From Balaenoptera acutorostrata (lineage: Eukaryota; Chordata; Mammalia; Artiodactyla; Balaenopteridae), in NCBI RefSeq assembly GCF_949987535.1, contig NC_080082.1, forward strand, positions 44,579,874-44,643,873: a DNA stretch of 64,000 nt, in the 5' to 3' direction. This document shows, in pieces, positions 43,966 through 56,718 of the stretch; position 1 is the stretch's first letter, and each line of letters begins with the position of its first letter. The translations under genes and the position numbers were made by a program. The notes under the pieces were generated by a model. The model was not told the DNA's origin and did not search any database. It saw nothing but the letters and a program-made list of their open reading frames with translations.

Positions 43966-45280
43966 CACATACTAATGAACACTAGAAATGTCTGCAACAG
44001 TCTACGTTCTCAGCATTCTTCCATTTTAGCAAAGAAGAATAAAATCTAAAATCTAATTTTCTATAAACTGATTACTACAATTTCATCTGTGTGCCTAGAC
44101 CTGGTCTTAGTGAATAGTAATGAAGTACCTTCTCTTCACAAAGGGAGATTGTGATTCATTAATTTCTCTTCTTCAAACACGGCTGAACTAATACTTCTTG
44201 GTAGACAGAAATAAAGAATTCTGGAAATGTACCTGGGGAAAATACAACAACAAAAAACTTGTGAAATTAACTGCAGAAGTCAGAACAGATACACGTCCAG
44301 GAGACACCTGGTTTACAGCACTGCTGAGGTAACTCTGAGGGACACAGAGTGACAAGTGACTGACAAACCAATCTGGTCCAAAATAAATTATATCTGGGGA
44401 TAACGGCCAGCTGAGCTCCTGCTGCTGTGGAGAAACCAGGCACTACAAATGAAAAAGGGGGTATTATTTGGCCCAAAGTGATCATTTGTTGCTTGTCAAA
44501 AAGTGTCCTCATATTCCTAAAACTTTCTGAATATGTAGGTGCCTTGGAGGAAGGCCCACTGTAGCACACACAGAAAAAAAGGAGAAGACAAAGCCTGTTT
44601 TGCAATTCCCTTTTCTGTTTTAAATTTTCACAAAAGGTCTTGAACACTATAACAATTAGAAGAGGACAAAAATATGTTTGGCAGATCAAATAGGTAAGAT
44701 GTCAGGACCCTTTTTAAAATATCTGGGAGACACTGCTGATTAATTTTGGCTGAAACTCGGGAAAAAAAGCAGGTACATTTTCTAAACTAACATGTAAGAT
44801 TTTCTGATCATGTAAGCATCTTTAAAGTTCAGTTATACCAGGGACAGTCAGAAATTAGACTGTGTAACAGTTCCCACAAATTGCTCAAAGGTTACCTCTC
44901 ATCCAGTAGACAGGGACCGAGGTTGCCTAATCACTGGAGCTCAGCTCAGAGAGGAAACACACAGAATGCTAATATCCCTGAAGAATTTCCATCCACTTGG
45001 GAAGAGAGGTGTGGTCTGATTGCAGGATGGGTTAAGAACGTGCAGCACACAAACGTATCATCAGTGTTGTTGATCAAGTGCCTGCCTCCACTTATTCTGG
45101 GAAATTACAGGAGAATGATTTCAGGGTGCCAAAGAAAGGCTGTCAGCTGTGACTCTGGTGATTGACATGGTTTGTTTAAATGTGTTCAACCAAAACCAAG
45201 TTGGAATGACCAGGCCTAGCTTTTCATCTTTGGCTGCCATAATTGGCACACTCCACTTGGGCCCTTGACTGATGTACCAG
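43966..45280. other. unassigned sequence
   Basis: No repeat or gene recognised. The 140-codon minus-strand frame at 44,267-44,689 has one hydrophobic stretch. It has no domain, no promoter and no splice context. Confidence 0.4.
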
Positions 45281-45289
45281 TCACGATTA

Positions 45290-45480
45290 TTTCTGTTCTA
45301 AGTGAAAGAGACCCCAACTCAAACTGGCTTTTAAAAGAGAATGCGTCTAATTCACACAACTGAAAAGTACAGGCAAGAGAGTCAGATATAACTGTACCCA
45401 AGGCCTCAAATGATTTGACTCTCCTCTCTTCAGTACTTTTTAAATCTCATTTCCTTGTGATGTCAACATAACGTCAATAG
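45290..45480 (+). repeat. unnamed old interspersed repeat, in-window family copy 4
   Basis: 'caactcaaactggcttttaa', 'cacaactgaaaagtacaggc' and 'aggcctcaaatgatttgact' match the 'actaaaaagtccagg' and 'ctccaatgatgt' regions of copy 1 in the same order. Confidence 0.45.
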
Positions 45481-46182
45481 TCCTACATCTACATCTTTAT
45501 GGTTTCAAGTCTGAAAAATAAGCAGGAGCTTATTTTCCAGTACCTTCTGCCCACATTCCATGATTCATGACTTTTGGGGCCAATATCTTCACCTTGATAT
45601 AATGAAACAATTTCTGTGGCCAAGAGATATAATAATACTAATTTCTAGGTTTGACTTGCATGGAAACCCCTAAATCAATCACCTATGACTACTGATATTC
45701 GGTAGTCACATGTTCCACCTCTGAACTGGGTGGAACACCACTTGAACCATATGGCCTAAGAGAGTGGGGAGAGAAATAGCTCCCCATACAAAATTCTAGG
45801 TACTTATCAGAAGAAGCAAAAGTGGACTCTGGGTAGAACAAAACAGAACAAAATTTTTTAAAATGGCATCTACTATACCAAGCTCTTGGTATACTTTAAT
45901 ATTATATAATGGAGGCACTTTCACAGAAATTAAGGGTAGGGACCATACCTAATTCAGAATATTGTAGATTCTGAGGGTTGGGAGGAACCGCAGAGGCCAT
46001 AAAATCAATTCCCAATGCTGACAAACTGCAGTCAAATCTTAACTTGTAAGAGAGTGTGTGGCATCCTTGGTAGATCCTTGAACAGTCTAGGGTTCAAAAA
46101 ATATTAGTTGAGTGAATTCAAGAAGGAATGAAAATATTTACAGAGATTCTTGGTTCATTCACAGAAACTCCTCCTGCTCTCT
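45481..46182. other. unassigned AT-rich sequence
   Basis: No gene or repeat recognised. Confidence 0.4.
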
Positions 46183-46218
46183 AAAGGCTTTTAAAACATA
46201 AAAGGCTTTTAAAAGATA
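46183..46218. repeat. 18-bp tandem duplication
   Basis: AAAGGCTTTTAAAACATA is followed immediately by AAAGGCTTTTAAAAGATA, differing at one position. It lies just upstream of the L1 5' fragment. Confidence 0.9.
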
Positions 46219-46229
46219 AAAAATATACT

Positions 46230-47830
46230 TGGACAGGTCAGTTAGAGCTCCAGAAATGGCACCATGGTCAGATAACTAACCCTCCTCCCAGTAACAAGTA
46301 TAAACTTTAGACAAAATATAAAACACAACTGTTTGAAGGCACAAGAGAGCAACCAAAAAGAGAAATAAGCTGGAATAAATACGACCTCAAAAAGAAGAAA
46401 GCAAACCAGGGGATATTTACATTACCTCTTCTCAAGGGTCCTACCAAGTTTTCAGAGATCAGGGTATAGCGCTCAGGTAGAAAATAGCCATCTTTCTGGT
46501 CCAAAGAGTCAGTTTGGAACTGCCAGACACAGCTGAAAATTGAGGGGGGAATTTCCAGAATGAGGGAATCACAAAAGGTGGATCCCACATATCTGTGTAC
46601 AACTGCCTTCAAAATCTTAGATGACTCCTAAGCAGCATATGTTTGTGGCAATGCTCCCAGGAACCACATATTTAGCAACAGCTGTAAATCTAAGAGTTGA
46701 GCAGAGTTCAGTGGCTACTGGTGCTGGAAAGGCAAGTTTGACTTTCAAATCCTACAAAGTTAAAGGATCTTGTTCAATACCTTTAGCTATCCACTGAAAC
46801 CTCATAAGAGCCACACCTTTAAGAATAAGGACTATAAACTATGACTAAGGACTTTGTCCTAGGAATAAAGAAAAATCTGAAATAGATATGCTCTAATAAT
46901 GCTTAAAACCAAGCCTCCACAAAATCAAGATTATTCCCTAGTAACTTAACTGTCCGTTACAAAAAAAACCCCTACGGTGTTCAGAAGAAGATAACAGAAT
47001 CTAGAATCTCTACAATTTATCATCTACAATGTTAAGTATAGAATAAAAAATTATGAGACATACAAAGAAGCAGGGATATGTGACCCATAATCAAAAGAAA
47101 AGAATAAAGGAATAAATCCATAGATAAATCAGATGTTAAAATTAGCAAAGATTTTTTTAAACTACTATAAATATATTAAGATTTACAGAAAATATAGATA
47201 TAAGTGAAATATTTCAGGAGAGATATGAAAACACTAAATATTGGAAATATTAGAACTGATAAAACACAATACCTGAAATGAAAAATGTATTACATGGATT
47301 TACTAGCCAATTGAACAATACAAAAGAAAAAAGCGAACTTGAAGGCAAACCATTATAAATTATTCAAACTGAAGCCCAGAGAGAAAGGGTTCTTTAAAAA
47401 GTAGAGTCTCCCGAAGCTGTGAAACAATTCAAGTGGTCTAACACATGTGGGCAGACTAACCAAACTACTGAAAAAAAAAAGATGAAGAAAAAAATGTTTA
47501 AATCAGCCAGAGTGGGGAAACATATATTATATGTAAGGAAATAACATAAAGATAGCAGTTAATTTCTCACCAGAAATAATGGAGACCAGAGGACATCTGG
47601 AACAATATGTTTAAAGTAATGAAAGGGAAACATTAAATTCTATATCTAATAAAAATATCTTTCAAAAGATGAAATAAAGACATTTGCAGCTAACTGCAAG
47701 GGGGAAATTTGTCACCAGTAGACAAGAAATGCTGAAGAGAAATGATACAAGGTAGAAATTCATATCTACAGAAGGAATTAAAAGCACTGAAAATGATAAA
47801 CATGTAGGTAAATTAAAAATTATATTTTCT
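46230..47830 (+). mobile_element. old L1 (L1M-type) 5' region
   Basis: The first part matches 29,300-30,180. The second contains 'aaagatttttttaaactact', 'gaagcccagagagaaagggt', 'aatggagaccagaggacatc' and 'aatatctttcaaaagatgaa', which is the well-known L1M 5' UTR order ending in a 'caagaaatgctgaagagaaa' segment. No ORF1 or ORF2 follows, so the 3' part is missing or lost. A 101-codon minus-strand frame here is antisense. Confidence 0.7.
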
Positions 47831-48048
47831 CTCAATTTATGGAAAAAATATGGACAGATACAATCTGACTCTGTCTCTCAATGCATTCACCTGCCCATGA
47901 ATCAAGTTTCTACTGACACTCTTAAGTCTTGTAAATTGTGTCTGCCTAGTGTTGCTTAGGTTCAGGCCTTGAATTGATAGAGATACAAACTCTGGAAATC
48001 TGCTTGTATATCTCTCTTCCTGAGAGAATAAAAGTAAAAGTGTTCAAA

Positions 48049-48122
48049 GATGCTCCAAGTGCTGTGGGATGCTCCAGGTGCTGTGGGATGCTCCAGGTGC
48101 TGTGGGATGCTCCAGGTGCTGT
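48049..48122. repeat. 19-bp minisatellite, about 3.9 copies
   Basis: The unit GATGCTCCAGGTGCTGTGG repeats in tandem at 48,049, 48,068, 48,087 and 48,106. The last is truncated by two bases and the first has one substitution. It gives a short repetitive peptide in a minus-strand frame, which I do not regard as coding. Confidence 0.97.
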
Positions 48123-48309
48123 CTCCTCAAGGACATCATAACATGGGCAGGCACCAAGAGATAACACACAGGAAGAAGATCTCACTCAAGACAACTGTCT
48201 GTAGCACACTCATGTCTCAGAGATGACTCTGTGAGCCAAGGACCTAGAAATAGGAGAAATCACAGAGAGTGAGCCAAGCTGGTTTTCTGAAGGGTTTCTA
48301 GTACAAGGT

Positions 48310-48470
48310 TATTCATTCAACATTCATTATGTATTTACTGACTATCCACTATGTGGCAAGCGTTGTGATTAGCACTCTATGGGATGAAGGCCTGAAGCAG
48401 TCATAATCCTGTCTTCACAATCTTGTAGGGGAGATATGACCACAAATAAATCTAATTTGAGGCAATAATA
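48310..48470 (+). mobile_element. old LINE fragment (L2-like)
   Basis: 'attcattcaacattcattat', 'gactatccactatgtggcaa' and 'gcgttgtgattagcactcta' are the usual start of the old LINE-like family. Confidence 0.6.
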
Positions 48471-48484
48471 ATGTTAATAAAAAT

Positions 48485-48722
48485 AAAAATTATAATAATG
48501 ATAGCTAACATGAAGTGAGCTCTTATTATGAGCCAGGCACTGTGCTAAGTGCTTTACATGCATTAACCCATTTAATATACAGGACAACCTCCTGAGAGAG
48601 GAACCATGATTATGCTCATTTTCATAAATGAGGAACCTGAGGCTCTTGAAGTCTCCTAGATAGTGTGTGCTGGAACTGAAACTTGAACCCCAGTGCTTGG
48701 CTCTAAGGCCCAGGTGCTACTC
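48485..48722 (-). repeat. MIR SINE
   Basis: 'gatagctaacatgaagtgag', 'atgagccaggcactgtgcta', 'aagtgctttacatgcattaa' and 'aatgaggaacctgaggctct' give a nearly complete antisense MIR. Confidence 0.93.
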
Positions 48723-48906
48723 ACTGCAATGGGGGCTTCCCAGGAAGTGCAGATAGAATATGTTGGGATCTGAGGGTGGAGAGAGCCTCCTCACAGGAGA
48801 AGCCATGGAAGCCTCCATGGAGAAGGGGCTGTGGATGGTCCTTGAGGGTAAAATGTGGACTCATAAAGACTGGCATTCGTGAAGAAGGAATAAGATTTCA
48901 GGAGTG

Positions 48907-49206
48907 TTGGGCTTCCCTGGTGGCGCAGTGGTTGAGAATCTTCCTGCTAATGCAGGGGACATGGGTTCGAGCCCTGGTCTGGGAAGATCCCATACCCCGC
49001 GGAGCAACTGGGCCCGTGAGCCACAATTACTGAGCCTGCGCGTCTGGAGCCTGTGCTCTGCAACAAGAGAGGCCACGATAGTGAGAGGCCCGTGCACCGC
49101 GATGAAGAGTGGCCCCCGCTTGCCACAACTAGAGAAAGCCCTCACACAGAAACGAAGACCCAACGCAGCCAAAAATAAATAAACAAATAAAAAAAAAAAA
49201 AAAAAA
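48907..49206 (+). mobile_element. CHR-type tRNA-derived SINE with 15-bp TSD
   Basis: The element runs from a 'gggcttccctggtggcgcag' start through a B-box-like 'gggttcgagccctggtc' to the tRNA-unrelated body and a long A-rich tail. A 15-base TSD (AAGATTTCAGGAGTG) is perfect at 48,892-48,906 and 49,207-49,221. It inserted into old LINE-like sequence. The 176-codon minus-strand frame across 48,861-49,391 is its antisense and not a gene. This is the best preserved SINE here. Confidence 0.97.
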
Positions 49207-49221
49207 AAGATTTCAGGAGTG

Positions 49222-49735
49222 CCAGGGTAGGAAGGGTAGGAGTATCTTGTCAATAAGTACTCCTGGGCACTGGGGATGTGCTGAGCTCTGAGCTGAACAG
49301 TATGGAGCCTCAGGATTGCATCAGATGTGATCTCAAAGGAGAGCCCAACCCGTAGCTCACACAGGGGCAGGTAGGCCTTAATTAAATTCATGATGCATGA
49401 GAATGTAAACTGAATTTGTCTTTGGCATCGGCTCTAGCCACTTATGAATGAAAACATAAAGGCATTTTCTTCCCTACTATGAAAACAAGATTTGTGGAAT
49501 TTGAATAAACCTGTGGAATGTAAACACAGTTTGGCAGGGCCTTTCTTCACCAAAAGAGGTGACTTAAACAAACAAGAATGAAGGAAGAGTGGAATGCAAA
49601 GCAAAAGGTGGGAATATGGCATCACTCTGACCTGTTATAAACACCAGCCAATTGGGCCAATAGTCCTAATATAAAATTATAATGCTAATATCTAACAATC
49701 ATGTTTTTATGTAGACAAATCTGGTAGCCCACAGC
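49222..49735. other. unassigned sequence, partly old LINE
   Basis: The first 100 bases may continue the LINE-like block split by the SINE. The rest is unassigned. Confidence 0.35.
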
Positions 49736-49739
49736 AGGA

Positions 49740-50445
49740 ACCAGATACCATCTGAGACTCTCTTGCCATTTCCCATGTCACATCAATCACCAAGTCCTAT
49801 CAATATTGGCAAATTTAAAATAAAAATATCCCTATTTCTTTCTGTGTATTCACAGGCTCCTCTTCTCTCTCCACCCCCTCTGCCATGTTTCATCTCCTAT
49901 ATCTCTGAATGCCATTGCTTCCTCAGTGATTTTCTTGCTCCTAGTTTATTTCCTGCTTACTCCATCCTCTGCTTCTGCCAAGTCCGCCTTCCACAAATGT
50001 AAAGCAATTTCAACTTTTTGTCTAAAACACTTCAGTGTTCCCTTACTGTGCTAAAAGTAGATTTCATGTCATGAACTGAGATCCTCTGTGACCTTGTTCC
50101 TATCTGCTCTCCATGCCACTCTCCACCCATTCCCCAAGGCACCCCAACACCTCTTCATTTCCCTTTGTATGCCCGGCTGTTTCGTTCCATCACAATGTAC
50201 ACATATCGTAACTTTTCCCAAGAAAGCCTTTCCTCCCTGTGTCTACCTGAAGAACTCAGCTAGAGCATCACCCCCTCTGTGAAGGGTGCCAAAGGCATCA
50301 CCAGTCCTAGAGAGACTCCACTGCCCCTTCTCTTTTGGGTGTCTACTAGACCATCACAGCACACACCATGCTCTAGCACAGCTACAATATAGCAGATGGG
50401 CTGATGCTTCCTAAATAAATGAGTGCATTTTGCCCTTTGTTTCTT
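49740..50445 (+). mobile_element. L2 LINE fragment (ORF2 end and 3' region)
   Basis: 'gccatgtttcatctcctata', 'gaactgagatcctctgtgac', 'caccccaacacctcttcatt', 'ttcccaagaaagcctttcct' and 'agaagccttt'-like blocks give the typical L2 3' region in sense orientation. No frame with reverse transcriptase motifs remains. Confidence 0.65.
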
Positions 50446-50840
50446 CCACCTGTCCCTACTCTAATTCTCCCCCACCTAACAAAATTTGAATAAACCTAGA
50501 ATTTGAATAAATTTGAAAATTCCATGGAAGCCCCCAAATCCCTTCCTGATCATGAGTTGCCTCCCTTCTGACAGATTCTGAGCCTCTCTGCAACCAAGCA
50601 TGAATTTCCCACAAGTCACACATTCCCTCCCTCTCACTGCTGCTCACCTTCCTTTGGTGTCACTGCCCACAAGTGATAGTAAGGGAAACGTTAGCAGGAG
50701 CCACAAATGAGAATCATTGGTGTCAGTCAATAGAGAACACAGGCTTGCAAAGTAAGCCTGCTGACAACCAGACATTGCTAGAGAACCAGGGGACGAGCTC
50801 ACAGATTCTTGGAGGTGCACTGCTCACCTTGTCAGCTCAA
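50446..50840. other. unassigned sequence
   Basis: Nothing recognisable. Confidence 0.4.
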
Positions 50841-51100
50841 AGGAATTCAATTCAACAGATTATTTCTGTGTACCTGTGAGGTGCCAAGCATGGGATAACA
50901 AGTGCCTGCCCTCCCTGGACTTCTACCTTGATGAGAAGATAGGATGTAAAATGAAGTAGTGTTGCCAAGGGGACTTCAATGGGAAATGAATAGATGGGAT
51001 ATTAATAACTAGTAATGAAAAGGAGCTCTGTGTTTAAAAGTTTAGAAAAAATGAGTTAAAATTGAGTAAATTTATTTACTCTTGGACTTCTTGGAGCTTT
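50840..51100 (+). mobile_element. old LINE fragment (L2-like), L1 target region
   Basis: 'aattcaattcaacagattat', 'gtgtacctgtgaggtgccaa' and 'gcatgggataacaagtgcct' resemble the start of the old LINE-like family. The L1 at 51,116 inserted just downstream. Confidence 0.45.
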
Positions 51101-52056
51101 TTAAATGCCAGTGGTAGAGAGGGACATCAGTAAGACGGTGGAATGGAAATTTTCAGCCCTCATCCCCCCCACAGAAACACTGATTTTGACAACCCATGGA
51201 TAAGAGTACCTTTGTGGGAGGCACTCCCAAGTCCAAGTCCAGTGGAGAGGTCCCTGTACCCCTTTGGAGGAAAAAATCCAAGAATAGATCCATTGAAGAG
51301 GTTAAGAAGAAACTTTTCACATTACCCATACTACCCTTCCTTCAAGGCACCATAGTTCAGGGCCAAGAGAAACCCCCTCAGCCCACAATGTCTCCCACAG
51401 GGGAAAGTGAGAGCATAGTGAGTGTCTGCCTTCCCCAGCTGTGCAGGATGCTGCCCAAGAGGCCCACTACTTTCTCACCTGACCCAGAACATCAGAGCTG
51501 AATAGTCTGGGACAGTAAGGAACAGGGGAAAAGGGTGGGTCCCAAGGAACTGGGGCATGAAACTCAACAAAGAGCTATGGTTTGTACTAACTGCCTCAGA
51601 GAATCCACCAAGAAGTCCACCCACGAACCTCCCAGGATGCATCATCTGCAGTTCCACACAGATAGACTATGTGCACCACCAGTTTTCTGTGTTTTTCTCC
51701 CCCTCCCCCCTGTAGTCAACACTCCATGCATGCCCCACAGAGGGCATCTGTGCTGGCCCTACTCTGCTAAATTGAAAGAAAATACATAAACTTAAATAAT
51801 TTAAGACACAGCCCTAAGGAGCCTCTCAGAACCTGGCTTGGTTTTGTGTGATCTAGAGAAGGCATAACATCCTAAGCTTTTCCCTTCAAGAAGAATCAGG
51901 AAGAGCGGAGCAGGTACATCCATAAAAATAGTTTGAGGAACTCCCAGAATCCCTAGCCAGGCAGACTGGTGAAGTTTTCTCCCTCCCTAAGCCAGTCAGT
52001 AAAGACTGTAAAAGTAAAGATGACTGTCAAATACAAAGACAGCAACACAGTTCAAA

Positions 52057-52073
52057 ACACACACACACACACA
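52057..52073. repeat. (AC)n microsatellite inside the L1 5' region
   Basis: An 8-9 unit AC run is visible directly. It lies in the L1 segment upstream of ORF2. Confidence 0.9.
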
Positions 52074-52549
52074 ATCAAGGAAAAATGATACCACCAAAAG
52101 AATACAATAATTTTACAGTAACCTACCCCAAAGAAATGGAGATTTATTAATTGCCTGAGAAGTAATTCAAAATAATTGTTTTGAGGAAGCTCCGTGAGCT
52201 ACAAGAGAAAATAGACAGCTCAACAAAATCAAGCTGTTATTGAATACACAATATAAAAAGATGTAAATTGTGACATCAATAGCATAAACTTATTTATGTT
52301 TAATAAAAGGGGGGAGGGAATAAAAGAGTAGAGTTTTTTGTATGTGATTGAAGTTAAGTTGATATCAGCTTAAGAGAGACTACCTCATAGAAACCACAAA
52401 GAAAAAAACCTCTAGTAGACACACAAAATAGAAAGAGAAAGAAATCAAAGAATGCCACTGCAAAACCTTATCAAATAACAATGGAAGACAGCAAGAGGAA
52501 GAAAAGAACAAAGGAACAACAAAATAGAAGACAATTAACAAAATGGAAA

Positions 52550-55500
52550 TAGTAGTCTTTACTTATCAATAATTACTTTAAGTGTAAATGGATTAAATCC
52601 TCCAATCAAAAGACATAGAGTGGCCAAATGGATTTTTTTTAATGGTTCAAAAATATGCTGCCTACAAGAGATTCACTTTAGGTTTGAGGACACACATAGA
52701 TGAAAGTGAATGGATGGAAAAATATATATCATCCAAATAGTACCTAAAAGAGAGAGTGGCTATACTTCTATCAGACAAAATAGACTTTAAGTCAAAAACT
52801 GTCACATGAGACAAAGGTCATTATATAATAACAAAAGGGTCAATTCATTGAGAAGATATAACAATTGTAAATATACATGCACCAGGTATCAGAGCACCTA
52901 AATATATAAAGCTAAAATTAACAGAATTGAAGGGAGAAATAGACAGCAATACAATCTTTGTAGGGAATTTCAATACCCACTTTCAACAATGAATACATCG
53001 TTCAGATAGAAAATCAATAAGGATAGGACTTGAATAACACTATAAACCTATGAACCTAACAGACATATACAGAACATTCTATCCAACAGTAGCAGAATAC
53101 ACATTCTTCCCAAGTGCTCATGGAACATTTCCCAGCATAAATTATCTATTAGATTACAAAACAAATTTTAACATACTTAAGAAGACTGAGATGATATTGA
53201 GTATCTTCGGACCACAATGGTATGAATCTAGAAATCAATAACAGGAAGAATATTGAAAAATTCACAGTATATGAATTTAAACAACACTCTTCAGAGCAAC
53301 CAATAGGTCAACGAATAAACCAAAAGAGAAATCATAAAATATCTTGAAACAAACAAAAATGGAAACAAAACATATCAAAACTTATGGGATGTAGCAAAAG
53401 TAGTTCTAAGAGGGACTTCCCTGGTGGTTCAGTGATTAAGACTCCATGCTTCCACTGCAGGGGGCATGGGTTCGATCCTTGGTTAGGGAACTAAGATCCT
53501 GCATGCCACATGGTGCAGCCAAAAAAAAATTTTTTTTAAAGTAGTTCTAGGAGAAAAGTTTAAAGTGACAAATGCCTACTTTAAGAAAAAAGAAAGATCT
53601 CAAATAAACTACCTAACTTTACATCTAATGGAACTAGAAAAAGAAGAACAAACTAAGCCCAGAGTTAGCAGAAGGAAGGAAATAACAAAGATGACAGCAG
53701 AAATAAATTAAATAGAGACTAAAAAAATAATAGAAAAGATCAATTAAACTGAGAGTTGATTTTTTGAAAAGATAAAGAAAACTGACAAAATTTTAGTTAG
53801 ACTAACGGAGAAAAAAGGGAGAAGACTCAAATAAATAAAATTATATGTAAGAGAGGAGGTATTCCAATTGATACCACAGAAATAAAAAGGATCATAAGAG
53901 ACTAACATTAACAATTATGTTCCAAGAAATTGGATAGCCTAGAAGAAATAAATTTCTGAAAACAATCTTCCTGATTCAGTCTTAGTGGGTTGTATGTTTT
54001 TAGGAATTTGTCTATTAAATCTAAACAGACCAATAATGAGTCAGGAAATTGAATAAGTAGTCAAAGCCCTATCAATAAAGAAAAGCCCAGGACCAGATGG
54101 CTTTACTGGTAAATTTTACCAAACATTTAAAGAAGAATTAATACCAATCCTTTTCAAACTCTTCCCAAAATTTGAAAAGGAGGGAACACATCCAAACTCA
54201 TTTTACAAGGCCAGCATTACTCTCATGCCAAAGCCAGATAAGGACACTACAAGAAAAGAAAATTATAGGACATTCTAATATTCCTGATGAACAAAGATTT
54301 TTAAAAATCCTCAAAAAAATGCTAGCAAATTGAATTCAGAAACACATAACAGGATCATACACCATGATCAAGTGGGATTTATCTCTGGATGCAAGGATGA
54401 TTCAACATATGCAAACATATATCAATCACATTGATATACTACATTAACAGAATGAAGGATAAAAATCATATAATCATCTCAATAGATGCATAAAAAGCAT
54501 TTGATGTAATTCAACATCATTTCATGATAAAAACTCTCAACAAATTAGGTATAGATGGGATGTACCTCAACATAATAAAAGCCACATATCACAATCTAAC
54601 AACTAACATCATGCTCAATGGTGAAAAACTGAACATTTTTTCTCTAAGATGAGGAACAAAAGAAGGACGTCCACTCTCATCACCTCTATTCAACACAATT
54701 TGGAAGCCTTAGCCAGAGAAATAAGGCAAGAAAAAGAAACAAAAGGCATCCAAATAAGAAAGGAAAAAGTAAAAGTACCTCTGTTTGCAGATGACATGAT
54801 CTTACCTATAGAAAACCCTAAAGATATGACAAAATAACTTAGAACTAATCAAGAAATTCAGTAAAGTTGCAGGATACAAAATCAACATACAAAAATCAGT
54901 TGTATTTCTATACACTAACAACAAATCATCTAAAAAAGAAATAAAGAAAAAATCCTATTTACAACAATAGCATCAAAAACAATAATCTACTTAGGAATAA
55001 ATCTAACTAAGGAGGTAAAAGGTCTGTACACTGAAAACTATAACACAATGATGAAAGAAATTAAACACAAATAAATGGAAAGATATCCTATATTTATGGA
55101 TTGGAGGAATTAATATTGATAAATATCCTATTATCCAAAGCCATCTATAGATTCAATGCAATTTCTGTCAAAATTCCAATGGCATTTTTTACAGGAATAA
55201 AAAAACAATACTAAAATTCATATGGAAGAACAAAAGACCCCCAAAAGCCAAAGCAATATTGAGAAAGAAGGATAAGGATAGAAGTATCACACTTCTTGAC
55301 TTCAAAATATATTACAAAACTACAGTAATCAAAAGATCATGGTACTGGTATAAAAACAGACATATAGACCAATGGAACAGAATAGAGAACCCAGATACAA
55401 AACCATCCATGTATGGTCAACAGATCTTCAACACGGCACCAAGAACACACAGTTGGAAAAGGATAGTGTCTTCAATACATAGTGTTGGAAAGAGTGGATA

Positions 55501-56330
55501 TCTACATGAAGAAGAATGAAATTGGAACCCTAATTTATACCATATATGAAAACCAACTCAGAATGGATTAAAGACTTAAATATAAGACCTGAAACCATAA
55601 AACTACTAGAAGAAAACATAGGAAAAAAAAGTCCTTGACAAGGGTCTGGGAAATGATTCTTGAATATGACCCCTAAAACACAACACAACAAAAACAAAAA
55701 TAAACAAGGGAACTACAAACTAAAAACACTCTGCATAGCAAAGTAAATAATCAACAGAGTGAAGAGACAATCTATAGAATGGGAGAAAACATTTGCAAAA
55801 AGTACATCTAAGGAGTTAATATTCAAAATACGTAAGGCACTCAAACAACGCAATAGCAAAAAACTCAAATAACAATTTAAAAATGGGCAAAGCCCTAAAT
55901 AGACATTTCTCCAAAGAAGACATACAAATGGCCAACAGGTATATGAAAAGATGTTCAAATCACTAGTCATCATGGAAACGCAAAACAAAGCCACAATGAG
56001 ATAACATCTTACACCTGTTAGAATGCCTATTATTTTTAAAAAAAGAAGAAAAAATAAAACAGAGGCATTGACAAGGATGTGGAGAAAAGGGAACCCTTGT
56101 CCACTGGCGATGGGAATGTAAATTTGTTCAGCCACTATGGAAAACACTATGAGGTTCCCCAAAAAATTAAAAATAGAACTACCATATGATCCAGCAATTC
56201 TGCTTTTTGATATATATCCAAGGGAAATGAAATCACTATCTCAAAGAGATATTTACACACCCCTGTTCAGAATTGCAGCATTGTTCACAATAGCCATGAT
56301 ATGGAAACAACTAAGTATCAATGATGGATG
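52550..56330 (+). pseudogene. L1 ORF2 (endonuclease-reverse transcriptase), degenerate
   Basis: ORF2p nicks DNA with an N-terminal endonuclease and copies RNA with a central reverse transcriptase. Here the order is kept: endonuclease start near 52,560 ('aattactttaagtgtaaatg'), endonuclease end near 53,240, RT region from about 54,080 ('ccaggaccagatggctttac') with FADD near 54,790, and the C-terminal segment to about 56,330. In-frame stops, frameshifts and a 125-bp SINE at 53,413 break it. No protein can be made. About 3.6 kb without the SINE compares with about 3.8 kb for an intact ORF2. Confidence 0.9.
53413..53537 (+). mobile_element. short CHR-type SINE (tRNA-related part only) with 16-bp TSD
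   Basis: 'gacttccctggtggttcagt' starts it, 'catgggttcgatccttggtt' is the B-box-like part, and it stops after 'ggtgcagcc' in an A9 run followed by T8. The TSD (53,397-53,412 and 53,538-53,553) matches at 15 of 16 positions. It is about 125 bp, lacking the long tRNA-unrelated body present in the other copies. It is inserted into L1 ORF2. Confidence 0.93.
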
Positions 56331-56384
56331 AATGGGTAAATAAATGTGTTATATGTATACAACATATTATAAATAATATAGTGG

Positions 56385-56718
56385 GGGCTGCCCTGGTGGT
56401 GAAGTGGTTAAGAATCCGCCTGCCAATGCAGGGGACATGGGTTCGAGCCCTGGTCCGGGAAGATCCCACATGCTGTGGAGCAACTAAGCCTGTGTGCCAC
56501 AACTATTGAGTCTGCACTTTAGAGCCTGTGAGCCACAACTACTGAGGCCCGTGTGCCTAGAGCCTACGCTACACAGCAAGAGAAGCCACTGCAATGAGAA
56601 GCCTGCACACCACAACAAAGAGTAGCCCCTGCTCACCGCAACTAGAGAAAGCCCATACACAGCAACAAAAACCCAACACAGCCAAAAATAAATAAAATAA
56701 AATAATAATAATAATGAC
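56385..56718 (+). mobile_element. CHR-type tRNA-derived SINE nested in L1, with TSD
   Basis: A full-length copy of 334 bp. It begins near 'ctgccctggtggtgaagtgg', has 'catgggttcgagccctggtc' as the B-box-like segment, and then the long body and an A/AT-rich tail. A 10-base TSD (AATATAGTGG) lies at 56,375-56,384 and 56,719-56,728. It interrupts the L1 just after ORF2. Frames on both strands across it are not genes. Confidence 0.95.

Noticed and set aside
44267..44689. 140-codon minus-strand frame with a short hydrophobic N-terminal part
   Set aside because: No recognised domain, and no promoter or splice sites supporting transcription on that strand.
48861..49391. 176-codon minus-strand open frame, the longest in the window
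   Set aside because: It is the antisense of a CHR-type SINE with its poly(A) tail read as phenylalanines, plus flanking sequence. Identical frames appear wherever such SINEs lie.
55713..56162. 149-codon hydrophobic minus-strand frame
   Set aside because: It is antisense to the decayed L1 ORF2. The A-rich sense strand produces F/L/I-rich antisense peptides by composition.
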